Of a stretch of 5,869 nucleotides of DNA, positions 1-5,717 are shown piece after piece. The notes beneath the pieces were generated by a model. The model saw only the letters and a list, made by a program, of their open reading frames with translations, made no database searches and was not told the DNA's origin. Every line of letters starts with the position of its first letter. The first letter of the stretch is position 1. The position numbers and the translations under genes were made by a program. The stretch covers positions 1 to 5,869 of the forward strand of contig CALDPL010000011.1 of assembly GCA_937911965.1 (NCBI GenBank), written 5' to 3'. Source of the DNA: an uncultured Allomuricauda sp. Its GTDB lineage: Bacteria > Bacteroidota > Bacteroidia > Flavobacteriales > Flavobacteriaceae.

Positions 1-321
1 ATTTTCTCATGGGAATACCTGCAACCGGGTCCCCAGTGGTGGGACATCAAACTCAGCAGAAAGGTGCCCAGGGTTCCAAATGAAAAGGCGGATGACGTCA
101 TTTTGAACATTCCGGCCATTGAACCAAAAGAAAAACACGCCTTGATATTCAAGTTGTTTGAATCCAAGGGACCGGGGGAATCTTTCATCATCCATAACGA
201 TCACGACCCAAAACCGGTGTTCTATCAACTGCAGGCCATGCACGGGGATGCCCTTGTATGGGAGTACCTACAAGAGGGTCCACAATGGTGGGACGTGCGG
301 GTCGGAAAAAAAGAACAGTGA
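1..321 (+). CDS. Tandem DUF2249 domain protein, 3' end only (5' end outside window)
   Basis: The frame is open from base 1 and gives 106 residues before a TGA. The first 20 or so residues (SWEYL...GPQWWDIKL) are the tail of one DUF2249 domain. A complete second domain follows: KEKHALIFKLF, then NDHDPKPVFYQL, then VWEYLQEGPQWWDVRV at the C-terminus. The conserved His of KxxH and the His of NDHDP are the likely ligand residues of this subtype. The function of DUF2249 is not firmly established; these small soluble domains often occur near nitrite, nitric oxide and hemerythrin-type genes. A GTG at 64 could be taken as the start, but the upstream codons in the same frame encode domain sequence, so the gene simply runs off the window. 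It sits 26 bases ahead of the next gene and is similar in architecture to the gene at 3301-4056. Domain call is secure; biochemical role is unknown. Confidence 0.88.
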   Translation: MFSWEYLQPGPQWWDIKLSRKVPRVPNEKADDVILNIPAIEPKEKHALIFKLFESKGPGESFIIHNDHDPKPVFYQLQAMHGDALVWEYLQEGPQWWDVRVGKKEQ

Positions 322-347
322 AGCCAAGAACCTCAAAATGAAAGTCA

Positions 348-1190
348 ATGGGCATGTCGATCAATGAACGGACCAAGTTATCGGAACTGTTGAAACATCA
401 CCCCGATGCCCTGGAGGCCATCGTATCGCTCAGTCCCGATTTCAAGAAGTTGAGGAATCCAGTGTTGAGGGCCTTGATGGCGGGAAGGACCACCATTGCA
501 ATGGCCTCGAAAATGGGAGGGATCGGTCCCTCCGATTTTTTCAGAGCATTGGAAGCCCTTGGCTTTGAATCGGAAGCTTCCCAAGGGAGCTTGTCCCAGG
601 AACCCGTCCCCAAAAACATTCCCAGGCCCGAAGCCTTGAAAAGTTTGGCAGCGGAGCGGCTTGTATCCTTTGATGTGCGCAGTATCCTGGCAGATGGGAA
701 AGATCCGCTGAGACCGATACAGCAAAGGGTAAAGTCCCTCAAGGCGGGGGAGGTCCTCTTGATCGTCAATACCTTTGAACCGGTCCCCTTGATCAAAGTC
801 CTGGAAAAGCAGGGGTTTCAATCCCATGTCGAAGTCCTTGCTCCCGATAGGGTAGAAACTTATTTTTATCGACTGGAAGGGGAAGGTGCCCCCATGGGGG
901 AAGTCCAGGTCGGGGAGGAGGAAGGCTCCACCTCTGGGGATTGGGAGCCGCTGTTGGAACGGTTTGCGGGCAATTTGGAGGAAATCGATGTCCGCCACCT
1001 TGAAATGCCCATGCCCATGATGACGATTCTGGAGGCCTTGGAGACCTTGCCCCAGGGCAAGGCCCTGTACGTGTACCATAAGAGGATCCCCGTGTTTCTG
1101 CTTACCGAACTCCGGGAACGGAATTTCGATTATCGGATACGGGAAGTGGGGGATGGGGAGGTCTATCTTTTGATATTCGCAAACCAATAA
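348..1190 (+). CDS. DUF1858 domain followed by two DUF2249 domains
   Basis: This 280-residue soluble protein has three parts. Residues about 5-72 match DUF1858: KLSELLKHHPDALEAI, then SLSPDFKKLRNPVLRALMAG and the TTIAMASKMGGI segment. Residues about 104-175 form a first DUF2249-type unit (FDVRSIL...GEVLLIVNTFEPVPLIKVL). Residues about 212-278 form a second (IDVRHLEMPMPMMTILEALE...VYHKRIPVFLL). The two are joined by an acidic, Gly-rich linker near 178-200. The DVR...P.P...I..ALE.L..G pattern recalls the TusA/SirA fold (inference). Neither unit has the NDHDP motif of the flanking DUF2249 genes, and the whole protein has no cysteine, so the Cys pair of some DUF1858 proteins is absent. ATG 348 and ATG 354 are both possible starts; neither has a Shine-Dalgarno sequence. 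It lies 26 bases after the previous gene and 7 before the next. Proteins of this kind often accompany NO and nitrite genes; the molecular role is unknown. Confidence 0.85.
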   Translation: MGMSINERTKLSELLKHHPDALEAIVSLSPDFKKLRNPVLRALMAGRTTIAMASKMGGIGPSDFFRALEALGFESEASQGSLSQEPVPKNIPRPEALKSLAAERLVSFDVRSILADGKDPLRPIQQRVKSLKAGEVLLIVNTFEPVPLIKVLEKQGFQSHVEVLAPDRVETYFYRLEGEGAPMGEVQVGEEEGSTSGDWEPLLERFAGNLEEIDVRHLEMPMPMMTILEALETLPQGKALYVYHKRIPVFLLTELRERNFDYRIREVGDGEVYLLIFANQ

Positions 1191-1197
1191 GTTTCCT

Positions 1198-2481
1198 ATG
1201 TTGGCACCTTCCATAGGCGGATTACAGAAAACGACCAATTACAGGGTGGTACTGCCCTTTTATATCTATGCCTCCCTGGGGTTTCTATTGGGCACCATCC
1301 TCCTATGGTTCGGCACCGAGGCGGTGGAAGCCCACCATTTCCATCCGAAGACCCTGGCCATCACACATACCATGGCCCTGGCCTGGGGCAGCATGATGAT
1401 CTTTGGGGCATCCCATCAACTTTTGCCCGTGCTTGTGGAAGGCAAATTGGCCAGTGATGTCCTGGCCTACCTGACCTTTGGTTTTACCGCTGTGGGCATC
1501 CCGATCCTGGTCTATGGATTCTATATCCTCGACATGGGCCTGCCCATGCAGATCGGTGCCGTTTTGATCAATATCGGTGGGGCCTGTTTTCTGGCCAATG
1601 TCCTGGGCAGTTCCTTTGGGAGCGATAGGAGGAATGTGCACGCCTGGTTTGTGATCACGGCCACCCTATGGCTGCTGGGGACCACTTTTTTTGGGCTGCT
1701 GCTGGTGCTGAACTTCCGTACCCCCATCCTGCCCTCGAATTCCTTGGATTACTTGTCCATACACGCCCATATGGGGATTGTCGGATGGTTTGTCCTGATG
1801 GTGATCGGGGTGGGATCCCGGTTGATCCCGATGTTCTTGATCTCCAAGTATACCGACGAAAGGGCGTTGTGGTGGATCTTTGCCCTGTTGAACCTCGCCT
1901 TGATAAGCTTTATGGTGCTCCATCTCTGTGGGGTCCCACATGAATTCTTCCATATTCCGATCATCCTAGGGCTTAGTGCCATTGTTCTGTTCGCGAGGCA
2001 TTGTTACAGGGCCTATCGGGTGAGGATCCGCAAAGGCGTGGATCGACAAATGAAGACTTCCCTGATTTCCGTGGCCCAAATGCTGCTGCCCTTTGTGGCC
2101 CTGATCGTTTCATTGGTGTTTTTGCCGCAGGGAGAATTCCCGAGAATTGCCTTGATCTACGGGTTCTGTATCTTCTTTGGCTGGATCACGGCCATCATTT
2201 TGGGCATGACCTTCAAGACCATGCCCTTTATCGTCTGGAACAAAGTATACCGAAACAAGGCCCATAAAGGACGGACCCCGGCTCCCAAGGATCTCTTCAA
2301 TGAAGGGGTCTATAGAATCATGTTGTACTGTTATCTGGGAGGGTTCATCACCTTTGTCCTGGGCATGGTCCTTCCCAATCGACTTGTATTAAAAGCAGCT
2401 GCACTGGCCTTGCTCCTTGCCGCTGTGCTCTATGTGTATAATGTGGCGGTCACCGCCACTCATAAATCCAAACAGGAATGA
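1198..2481 (+). CDS. 12-helix membrane protein, heme-copper oxidase subunit I-like / NnrS-like
   Basis: The 427 residues contain about twelve hydrophobic helices (roughly 21-39, 54-80, 87-110, 116-137, 149-172, 187-214, 223-243, 251-267, 285-308, 315-340, 372-391, 397-417), so this is an inner-membrane protein. Helix 2 carries H57 in ITHTMALAWG and H73 in ASHQLLP. Helix 6 carries H189 and H191 in SIHAHMGIVGWFVL. This H-rich helix followed by G.....P resembles both cytochrome oxidase subunit I-like proteins and NnrS, a heme- and copper-containing NO-response membrane protein. The full CuB site of a true oxidase (HPEVY, HH pair, late HxH) is not visible, so O2 reduction is doubtful. Heme binding or a role in NO or metal stress is inferred. 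It starts 7 bases after the DUF1858 gene, and its stop overlaps the DUF59 start. Membrane topology is near certain; family placement is moderate. Confidence 0.72.
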   Translation: MLAPSIGGLQKTTNYRVVLPFYIYASLGFLLGTILLWFGTEAVEAHHFHPKTLAITHTMALAWGSMMIFGASHQLLPVLVEGKLASDVLAYLTFGFTAVGIPILVYGFYILDMGLPMQIGAVLINIGGACFLANVLGSSFGSDRRNVHAWFVITATLWLLGTTFFGLLLVLNFRTPILPSNSLDYLSIHAHMGIVGWFVLMVIGVGSRLIPMFLISKYTDERALWWIFALLNLALISFMVLHLCGVPHEFFHIPIILGLSAIVLFARHCYRAYRVRIRKGVDRQMKTSLISVAQMLLPFVALIVSLVFLPQGEFPRIALIYGFCIFFGWITAIILGMTFKTMPFIVWNKVYRNKAHKGRTPAPKDLFNEGVYRIMLYCYLGGFITFVLGMVLPNRLVLKAAALALLLAAVLYVYNVAVTATHKSKQE

Positions 2482-2801
2482 ACATCAAAACGAACAACAA
2501 TGAAAAACGGGACCTTGCCCTGCAGGGCCTGTACCATGTGGACGACCCGGAAATTGGGTTGAACATCGTGGACCTGGGACTGGTCTACGAATTGGACTTT
2601 GATGAAACCGATCGACAACTGGGATGTCTGATGACCCTGACCACCCAGTTCTGTCCCATGGGCGATGCGATCACCTCGGATACCTTCAACTCCCTGAGCA
2701 GTTCTTTTCCCGATTGGGAGGTGAAGGTGCAATTGACCTTCGAGCCCCCTTGGCACTTTGGGATGATTTCTCCCGAGGGGAGGGAATTTTTGGGTCGGTG
2801 A
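2478..2801 (+). CDS. DUF59/MIP18-family metal-sulfur cluster assembly factor
   Basis: This 107-residue protein is a single DUF59 (MIP18/SufT/PaaD-like) domain. Three signatures are visible. DDPEIGLNIVDLGLVYELD at residues 22-40 is the family hallmark. MTLTTQFCPMGDAI around 52-65 carries the conserved Cys59. LTFEPPWHFGMISPEGREFLG at the end matches the usual FxPPW..MIS tail. Family members such as SufT, PaaD and eukaryotic MIP18 help mature Fe-S proteins in the cytoplasm. The length is that of a stand-alone domain with no fusion. Its ATG overlaps the preceding stop as ATGA, which suggests translational coupling to the membrane protein. An Fe-S regulator gene follows 25 bases downstream. The client protein is not identified by the sequence; assembly or repair of a cluster damaged by NO or oxygen would fit the neighbours (inference). 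Confidence 0.9.
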   Translation: MNIKTNNNEKRDLALQGLYHVDDPEIGLNIVDLGLVYELDFDETDRQLGCLMTLTTQFCPMGDAITSDTFNSLSSSFPDWEVKVQLTFEPPWHFGMISPEGREFLGR

Positions 2802-2826
2802 ACCGTGGAACATCAAATGGAACAAT

Positions 2827-3258
2827 ATGCTGAGTTTAAGCTGTAAAACGGCCATCAAGGCGGTCATCTACCTCTCGGGAAAAAGCGGGGAGGGCGAAAA
2901 GGCCAACATCAGGGAAATTTCCGCAAGCATCAATGCCAGCGAGCATACCGTTGGCAAGATCTTGCAACAGTTGTCCCGACGGAAAATAATCAATAGCCTC
3001 AAGGGCCCCTCGGGAGGGTTTTATCTCAGTGGGGACCAACAGGAACAGCCGATAATCAATATTGTACGTGCCATCGAAGGGGATGCCGTCTTTACCGAGT
3101 GCGGCCTGGGTCTGGGCTCCTGTTCGGCCACCCGGCCCTGTCCGATACACGATCGCTACAAGGAGGCCCGGGAATTGATGGAAAACATTTTCAGGGACAG
3201 TAAGGTGCGTTCCCTGTGCAATTCGGTCACCAACGGAATGGCTTACCTGATCGATTAG
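2827..3258 (+). CDS. Rrf2-family transcriptional regulator, probable Fe-S sensor (IscR/NsrR type)
   Basis: At 143 residues this is the normal Rrf2 length. The N-terminal winged helix-turn-helix runs from about residue 5 to 68: CKTAIKAVIYLS, then IREISASINASEHTVGKILQ, then GPSGGFYLS for the wing. The dimerisation helix follows (residues about 76-90), and then the ligand loop C92-x6-C99-x5-C105-xx-H108. That spacing closely matches the three-Cys [2Fe-2S] or [4Fe-4S] site of IscR and NsrR, and H108 matches the fourth IscR ligand position. Such regulators respond to Fe-S status or NO. It lies inside the operon, between the DUF59 and last DUF2249 genes, so it may autoregulate the operon from a promoter upstream of the window. 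The ligand sensed cannot be decided from sequence alone. No clear operator is visible in the short flanking gaps. Confidence 0.92.
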   Translation: MLSLSCKTAIKAVIYLSGKSGEGEKANIREISASINASEHTVGKILQQLSRRKIINSLKGPSGGFYLSGDQQEQPIINIVRAIEGDAVFTECGLGLGSCSATRPCPIHDRYKEARELMENIFRDSKVRSLCNSVTNGMAYLID

Positions 3259-3300
3259 ACAAAAAGAAAAAATAATGTATAACAAGTAAACCCAATAGAC

Positions 3301-4056
3301 ATGACATTGGAAAAAAATGCGGAGGGAGCCCTGGACGTACGCGTCCTGGTCCCGATCAAAAGGCACGAACTTTTGATCCAACTCTTTAAAGACCTGCCCG
3401 TGGGCGACAGTTTTGATTTTATAAACGACCACGACCCAATTCCTTTGTTCTATGAGTTCCGCTCCATTTACGGGGATGTGGTAGGCTGGGAATACCTGAA
3501 CCGCGGTGGAAGGGAATGGAAGGTGAGGGTAAGCCGTATGGAAGCGTCCAAAGGAGTTGAAATGGAAGGGATATCCACCTTGTTGGACCTTCGAAAAGCG
3601 GATAAAAAAGAGTGGAAACAGATTGTCTTTCACCGCTATGGGATGATGGAGCAGGATACCACCATGGAACTGATATCCAGTGAGGATCCCATTGAAATTC
3701 ACGATATTTTCATCAATAAGTTCGAAGGCAGGCATCGATGGATCTACAAGAATAAAACCGAAGGGGAGTTTGTGATCCACATCACCAAGGGGGATGACAG
3801 CGGCCTGGGTGAGGAAGGTTTTTCCGTGGTCCAGGAATTCGATCTGCGGCCATTTCCCCCGACCGAGAGGCACGAAATGTTCTATAGGGCCTTTGAGGAT
3901 ATCCGTCCCGGGGAGGCCTTTGAGTTTGTGAACGATCACGACCCCAAGCCGCTCTACTATCAAATGGAGGCCGAAAGCAAGGAGCCCTTTGGATGGGAGT
4001 ACATCGAAAAGGGTCCGGAGGCCTGGAGGGTCAGGGTGATCAAATTAAAGCCGTGA
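3301..4056 (+). CDS. Triple DUF2249 domain protein with a degenerate middle unit
   Basis: This 251-residue soluble protein consists of three DUF2249-type units of about 84 residues each. Unit 1 (about 10-78) reads LDVRVLVPIKRHELL, FINDHDPIPLFYEF, GWEYLNRGGREWKVRV. Unit 3 (about 177-248) reads FDLRPFPPTERHEMF, FVNDHDPKPLYYQM, GWEYIEKGPEAWRVRV. Both keep the paired His residues (H22/H44 and H191/H213) that probably bind a metal or cofactor. Unit 2 (about 92-163) keeps the length, LDLRKA, a DP and the W.Y near residue 147, but NDHDP has become SSEDP and the RH motif is lost. The A-rich 42-base leader before the ATG is typical of Bacteroidota starts. It is the last gene of the operon and a paralogue of the truncated gene at the window start. 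Function is unknown; a NO, O2 or metal-linked role is inferred from context. Confidence 0.88.
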   Translation: MTLEKNAEGALDVRVLVPIKRHELLIQLFKDLPVGDSFDFINDHDPIPLFYEFRSIYGDVVGWEYLNRGGREWKVRVSRMEASKGVEMEGISTLLDLRKADKKEWKQIVFHRYGMMEQDTTMELISSEDPIEIHDIFINKFEGRHRWIYKNKTEGEFVIHITKGDDSGLGEEGFSVVQEFDLRPFPPTERHEMFYRAFEDIRPGEAFEFVNDHDPKPLYYQMEAESKEPFGWEYIEKGPEAWRVRVIKLKP

Positions 4057-4085
4057 AAAATCCTTTGGATTCCAAATCCCATGGA

Positions 4086-5357
4086 TCACTTTAGGCTTCC
4101 ATAGATGATGTTCGAGACCTTTTCCACAAAATCCCCATGGGAGTTTGGGGAATGTTGGGTCATGATCAGGCAGATCAGTTGCTCCTTGGGGTCGGCCCAA
4201 TAGGTGGTGCCGTAATAGCCTCCCCAGGCAAAGGAACCCTCGCTCCTCATATGGCGTTGTGCCGATTTTTTGGAGGTCAGGGAAAATCCAAGGCTAAAAT
4301 TGTCATCCCCGAACATGCCGGGGCCCAATTGAGGGCTGAGCATCAATTCCGCGGTCCGCCTTCCCAATATCTGTGCGCCGTTGTAGCTGCCCCCGTCCAA
4401 GAGCATCTGAAGGAAAACGGCATAGTCATGGGCGGTGGAGGACAGCCCGGCCCCTCCCGAGAAATAAGTTTTGGGAATCAGGGGGTAATTGGAGTCTATG
4501 ACATGGAGTTCGGGGTCCCATTCGATGATCTTTTTGTTTGCGTCCTCGGTGTATACCGTGGGAAGCTTATCGGCCTTTGCAGGGGGGACGTTGAAATGGG
4601 AATCCCCCATGCCCATGGGTCCAAAAATATGCCTGTTGAAATAGCCTTCCAGGGTCTCCCCACTGATCACCTCGATCAGACAGCCCAAAAGGTCGGTGTT
4701 CAGGCCATAGGTGAAGCGTTCCCCCGGTTGGTGCCTCAGGGGCAGGGTCCCCAAGGCCTTCATTTTGGAAAGCAGGCTTTCATTGAAATTCCCAAGGCCC
4801 GAGGGGATTTTGTGTTTGGCGTAGACCGCCTGCATGGTGTCGTTGCCGATCAGGGGATAGTCGATGCCCGAGCTGTGGGTCAACAGGTCCCGAAAGGTGA
4901 TTTCCCGATTGGCGGGAACCGTGGTATAGGTCGTATCCGATGGATTGAAGCCATCGATGACCTTTGGATTTTTGAATTCGGGTATAAAATCGGAAATGGG
5001 TTGGTCCAATCCCAGTTTTCCCTGTTCGAACAATTGCAAGATGCCCAGACTGGTAATGGCCTTGGTCTGGCTCATGATCCTGAATATGGCATCGGGCCTC
5101 ATGGGTTTTTTGGTATCGCGGTCCGCCAGTCCAAATCCCTTGTGGTAGACCAATTTGCGGTCTTTTGCCACCAGGACCACGGCACCGACCAGCCAATCCT
5201 TTTCCAGGTATTCCCCCAATACGGCATCCACCCGCTGCAGACGGGCATAATCAATGCCGTTGTGTTTTTCCACGGTCTTGGAAAGGCTTTGGGATAGGAC
5301 AGGCTGCATCGATAAAAGCAGCACAAGGGACAGGATAAGGGAAACAGGTCTTTTCAT
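4086..5357 (-). CDS. Exported serine hydrolase, beta-lactamase/class C family (PF00144)
   Basis: The 423 residues begin with a Sec signal peptide (MKRPVSLILSLVLLLS..., probable cleavage after residue 22, VLS|QS, no lipobox), so the enzyme is periplasmic or secreted. The beta-lactamase fold carries the catalytic S96-Q-T-K99 (SxxK) followed by AITSLGILQLFEQGKLGLD. The DLLTHSSGIDY block sits at 157-167. The second motif Tyr is Y217 in FTYGLNTDLLG. A late WGGYYGT motif around 378-384 takes the place of the KTG/HxG motif and is typical of esterase-like members (family VIII). Likely activity is on an ester or D-amino acid/peptide substrate; true beta-lactam hydrolysis is not implied. It converges with the operon, 29 bases away, so it is a separate transcription unit. 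The start has an A-rich leader (caaacaaccaaaag). No sign of truncation or frameshift. The substrate cannot be read from the sequence. Confidence 0.92.
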   Translation of the reverse strand: MKRPVSLILSLVLLLSMQPVLSQSLSKTVEKHNGIDYARLQRVDAVLGEYLEKDWLVGAVVLVAKDRKLVYHKGFGLADRDTKKPMRPDAIFRIMSQTKAITSLGILQLFEQGKLGLDQPISDFIPEFKNPKVIDGFNPSDTTYTTVPANREITFRDLLTHSSGIDYPLIGNDTMQAVYAKHKIPSGLGNFNESLLSKMKALGTLPLRHQPGERFTYGLNTDLLGCLIEVISGETLEGYFNRHIFGPMGMGDSHFNVPPAKADKLPTVYTEDANKKIIEWDPELHVIDSNYPLIPKTYFSGGAGLSSTAHDYAVFLQMLLDGGSYNGAQILGRRTAELMLSPQLGPGMFGDDNFSLGFSLTSKKSAQRHMRSEGSFAWGGYYGTTYWADPKEQLICLIMTQHSPNSHGDFVEKVSNIIYGSLK

Positions 5358-5379
5358 CTTTTGGTTGTTTGAAGGTTGG

Positions 5380-5407
5380 AATCCATCATTTGGGTCCGGG
5401 ATGGATT
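5380..5407. repeat. 8-bp inverted repeat in the serine hydrolase leader
   Basis: AATCCATC at 5380-5387 and GATGGATT at 5400-5407 are perfect reverse complements separated by 12 bases. The dyad lies 23-50 bases upstream of the hydrolase ATG, either in its 5' untranslated leader or over its promoter. It could be an operator or a leader hairpin; chance occurrence is possible. Confidence 0.45.
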
Positions 5408-5442
5408 ATTTTTTCAATACCCCTAATGTAATGATTTGGCCT

Positions 5443-5462
5443 GTATTGGAATGCGCCAATAC
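5443..5462. repeat. 20-bp dyad GTATTGG-N6-CCAATAC
   Basis: The two 7-base arms (5443-5449 and 5456-5462) are perfect reverse complements around AATGCG. Size and spacing suit a binding site for a dimeric regulator about 85 bases upstream of the hydrolase start. On the plus strand a run of seven T follows at 5468-5474, five bases after the stem, so a weak plus-strand terminator is an alternative. Confidence 0.45.
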
Positions 5463-5548
5463 CTCCATTTTTTTGTTGTGCCTCATTGTTTTGGCCCCAT
5501 GTCATATTAGAGTGGACCTGGCAATGTACAATCATCCAATTCACAACT

Positions 5549-5590
5549 TAAGTCCAAATAATGTGGAAAAAATCACATAATCTGGACTTA
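5549..5590. repeat. 42-bp imperfect palindrome with A6 centre
   Basis: The outer arms TAAGTCCA (5549-5556) and TGGACTTA (5583-5590) match perfectly. Inside them AT pairs with AT (5558-5559 with 5580-5581) and ATGTG (5561-5565) pairs with CACAT (5574-5578), with one more possible G-T pair, around a loop of six A (5567-5572). About 15 of 18 positions pair. No T run follows on either strand, so it is not a standard terminator. It could be a protein-binding dyad or an RNA stem-loop. Confidence 0.55.
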
Positions 5591-5670
5591 TTGCGTGATA
5601 CAGACAGAAAAAACCCTACAAATTACAGTACAGCATAGATTGGGCCGGTCCCTGCTTATGATATGAACGG

Positions 5671-5692
5671 CCCCTGTATGGGGTGTTTTTTT
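5671..5692 (+). terminator. Short hairpin plus T7, plus-strand terminator candidate
   Basis: CCCC (5671-5674) and GGGG (5680-5683) enclose the loop TGTAT. A G-T wobble extends the stem, and seven T follow at 5686-5692. The stem is short. A competing 6-bp pairing, GGGCCG (5642-5647) with CGGCCC (5668-5673), uses the same C run. It points along the plus strand, where no upstream gene is visible before it, so its role is uncertain. Confidence 0.35.
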
Positions 5693-5717
5693 CCAAGATC
5701 CAATTTTGTTCCGTTCC

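Larger units (their letters stand above)
5358..5717. other. 360-base non-coding stretch with several inverted repeats
   Basis: This gap lies between the start of the serine hydrolase and the stop of an upstream minus-strand gene, so it should hold the hydrolase promoter and the upstream gene's 3' end. It is more AT-rich than the genes around it. I see no tRNA, no rRNA and no convincing coding sequence. I also see no clear Bacteroidota promoter (TTTG and TAnnTTTG elements) on either strand. It contains inverted repeats at 5380-5407, 5443-5462 and 5549-5590, and a terminator-like hairpin at 5671-5692, listed separately. Confidence 0.8.

Noticed and set aside
64..321. GTG at 64 as the true start of the first DUF2249 gene
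   Set aside because: The frame is open upstream to base 1 and encodes the recognisable tail of another DUF2249 unit, so the gene begins outside the window.
378..1238. Minus-strand open frame of 286 codons
   Set aside because: It is antisense to the DUF1858-DUF2249 gene and has no family features.
1198..2481. Genuine cytochrome c oxidase or nitric oxide reductase catalytic subunit
   Set aside because: The His set for the binuclear centre is incomplete and no partner subunit genes lie next to it.
2836..3963. Long minus-strand open frame of 375 codons
   Set aside because: It lies antisense to the Rrf2 and triple DUF2249 genes, both with clear family motifs. The translated sequence has no recognisable domain and is a product of codon bias.
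4057..4085. Terminator between the two convergent genes (AATCC-TTT-GGATT at 4059-4071)
   Set aside because: The stem is only five pairs with a three-base loop and no T run follows on either strand.
4137..5297. Plus-strand open frame of 386 codons
   Set aside because: It is fully antisense to the serine hydrolase, whose SxxK, Tyr and WGG motifs and signal peptide are intact. No domain is visible in the plus-strand frame.
4086..5357. Antibiotic-resistance class C beta-lactamase
   Set aside because: The third motif is WGG rather than KTG and the context carries no ampR-like regulator. The esterase/peptidase-like side of the family fits better.
5401..5580. Small plus-strand open frame (59 codons) with one hydrophobic stretch
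   Set aside because: There is no homology that I recognise, no A-rich start context, inverted repeats run through it, and it overlaps the probable promoter of the hydrolase.
5549..5590. XerCD dif or phage attachment site
   Set aside because: A dif site has inner arm ends of the ATAA-N6-TTAT type around a 6-base centre. Here the arms end in GTGG and TCAC, and no integrase or element boundary is present.
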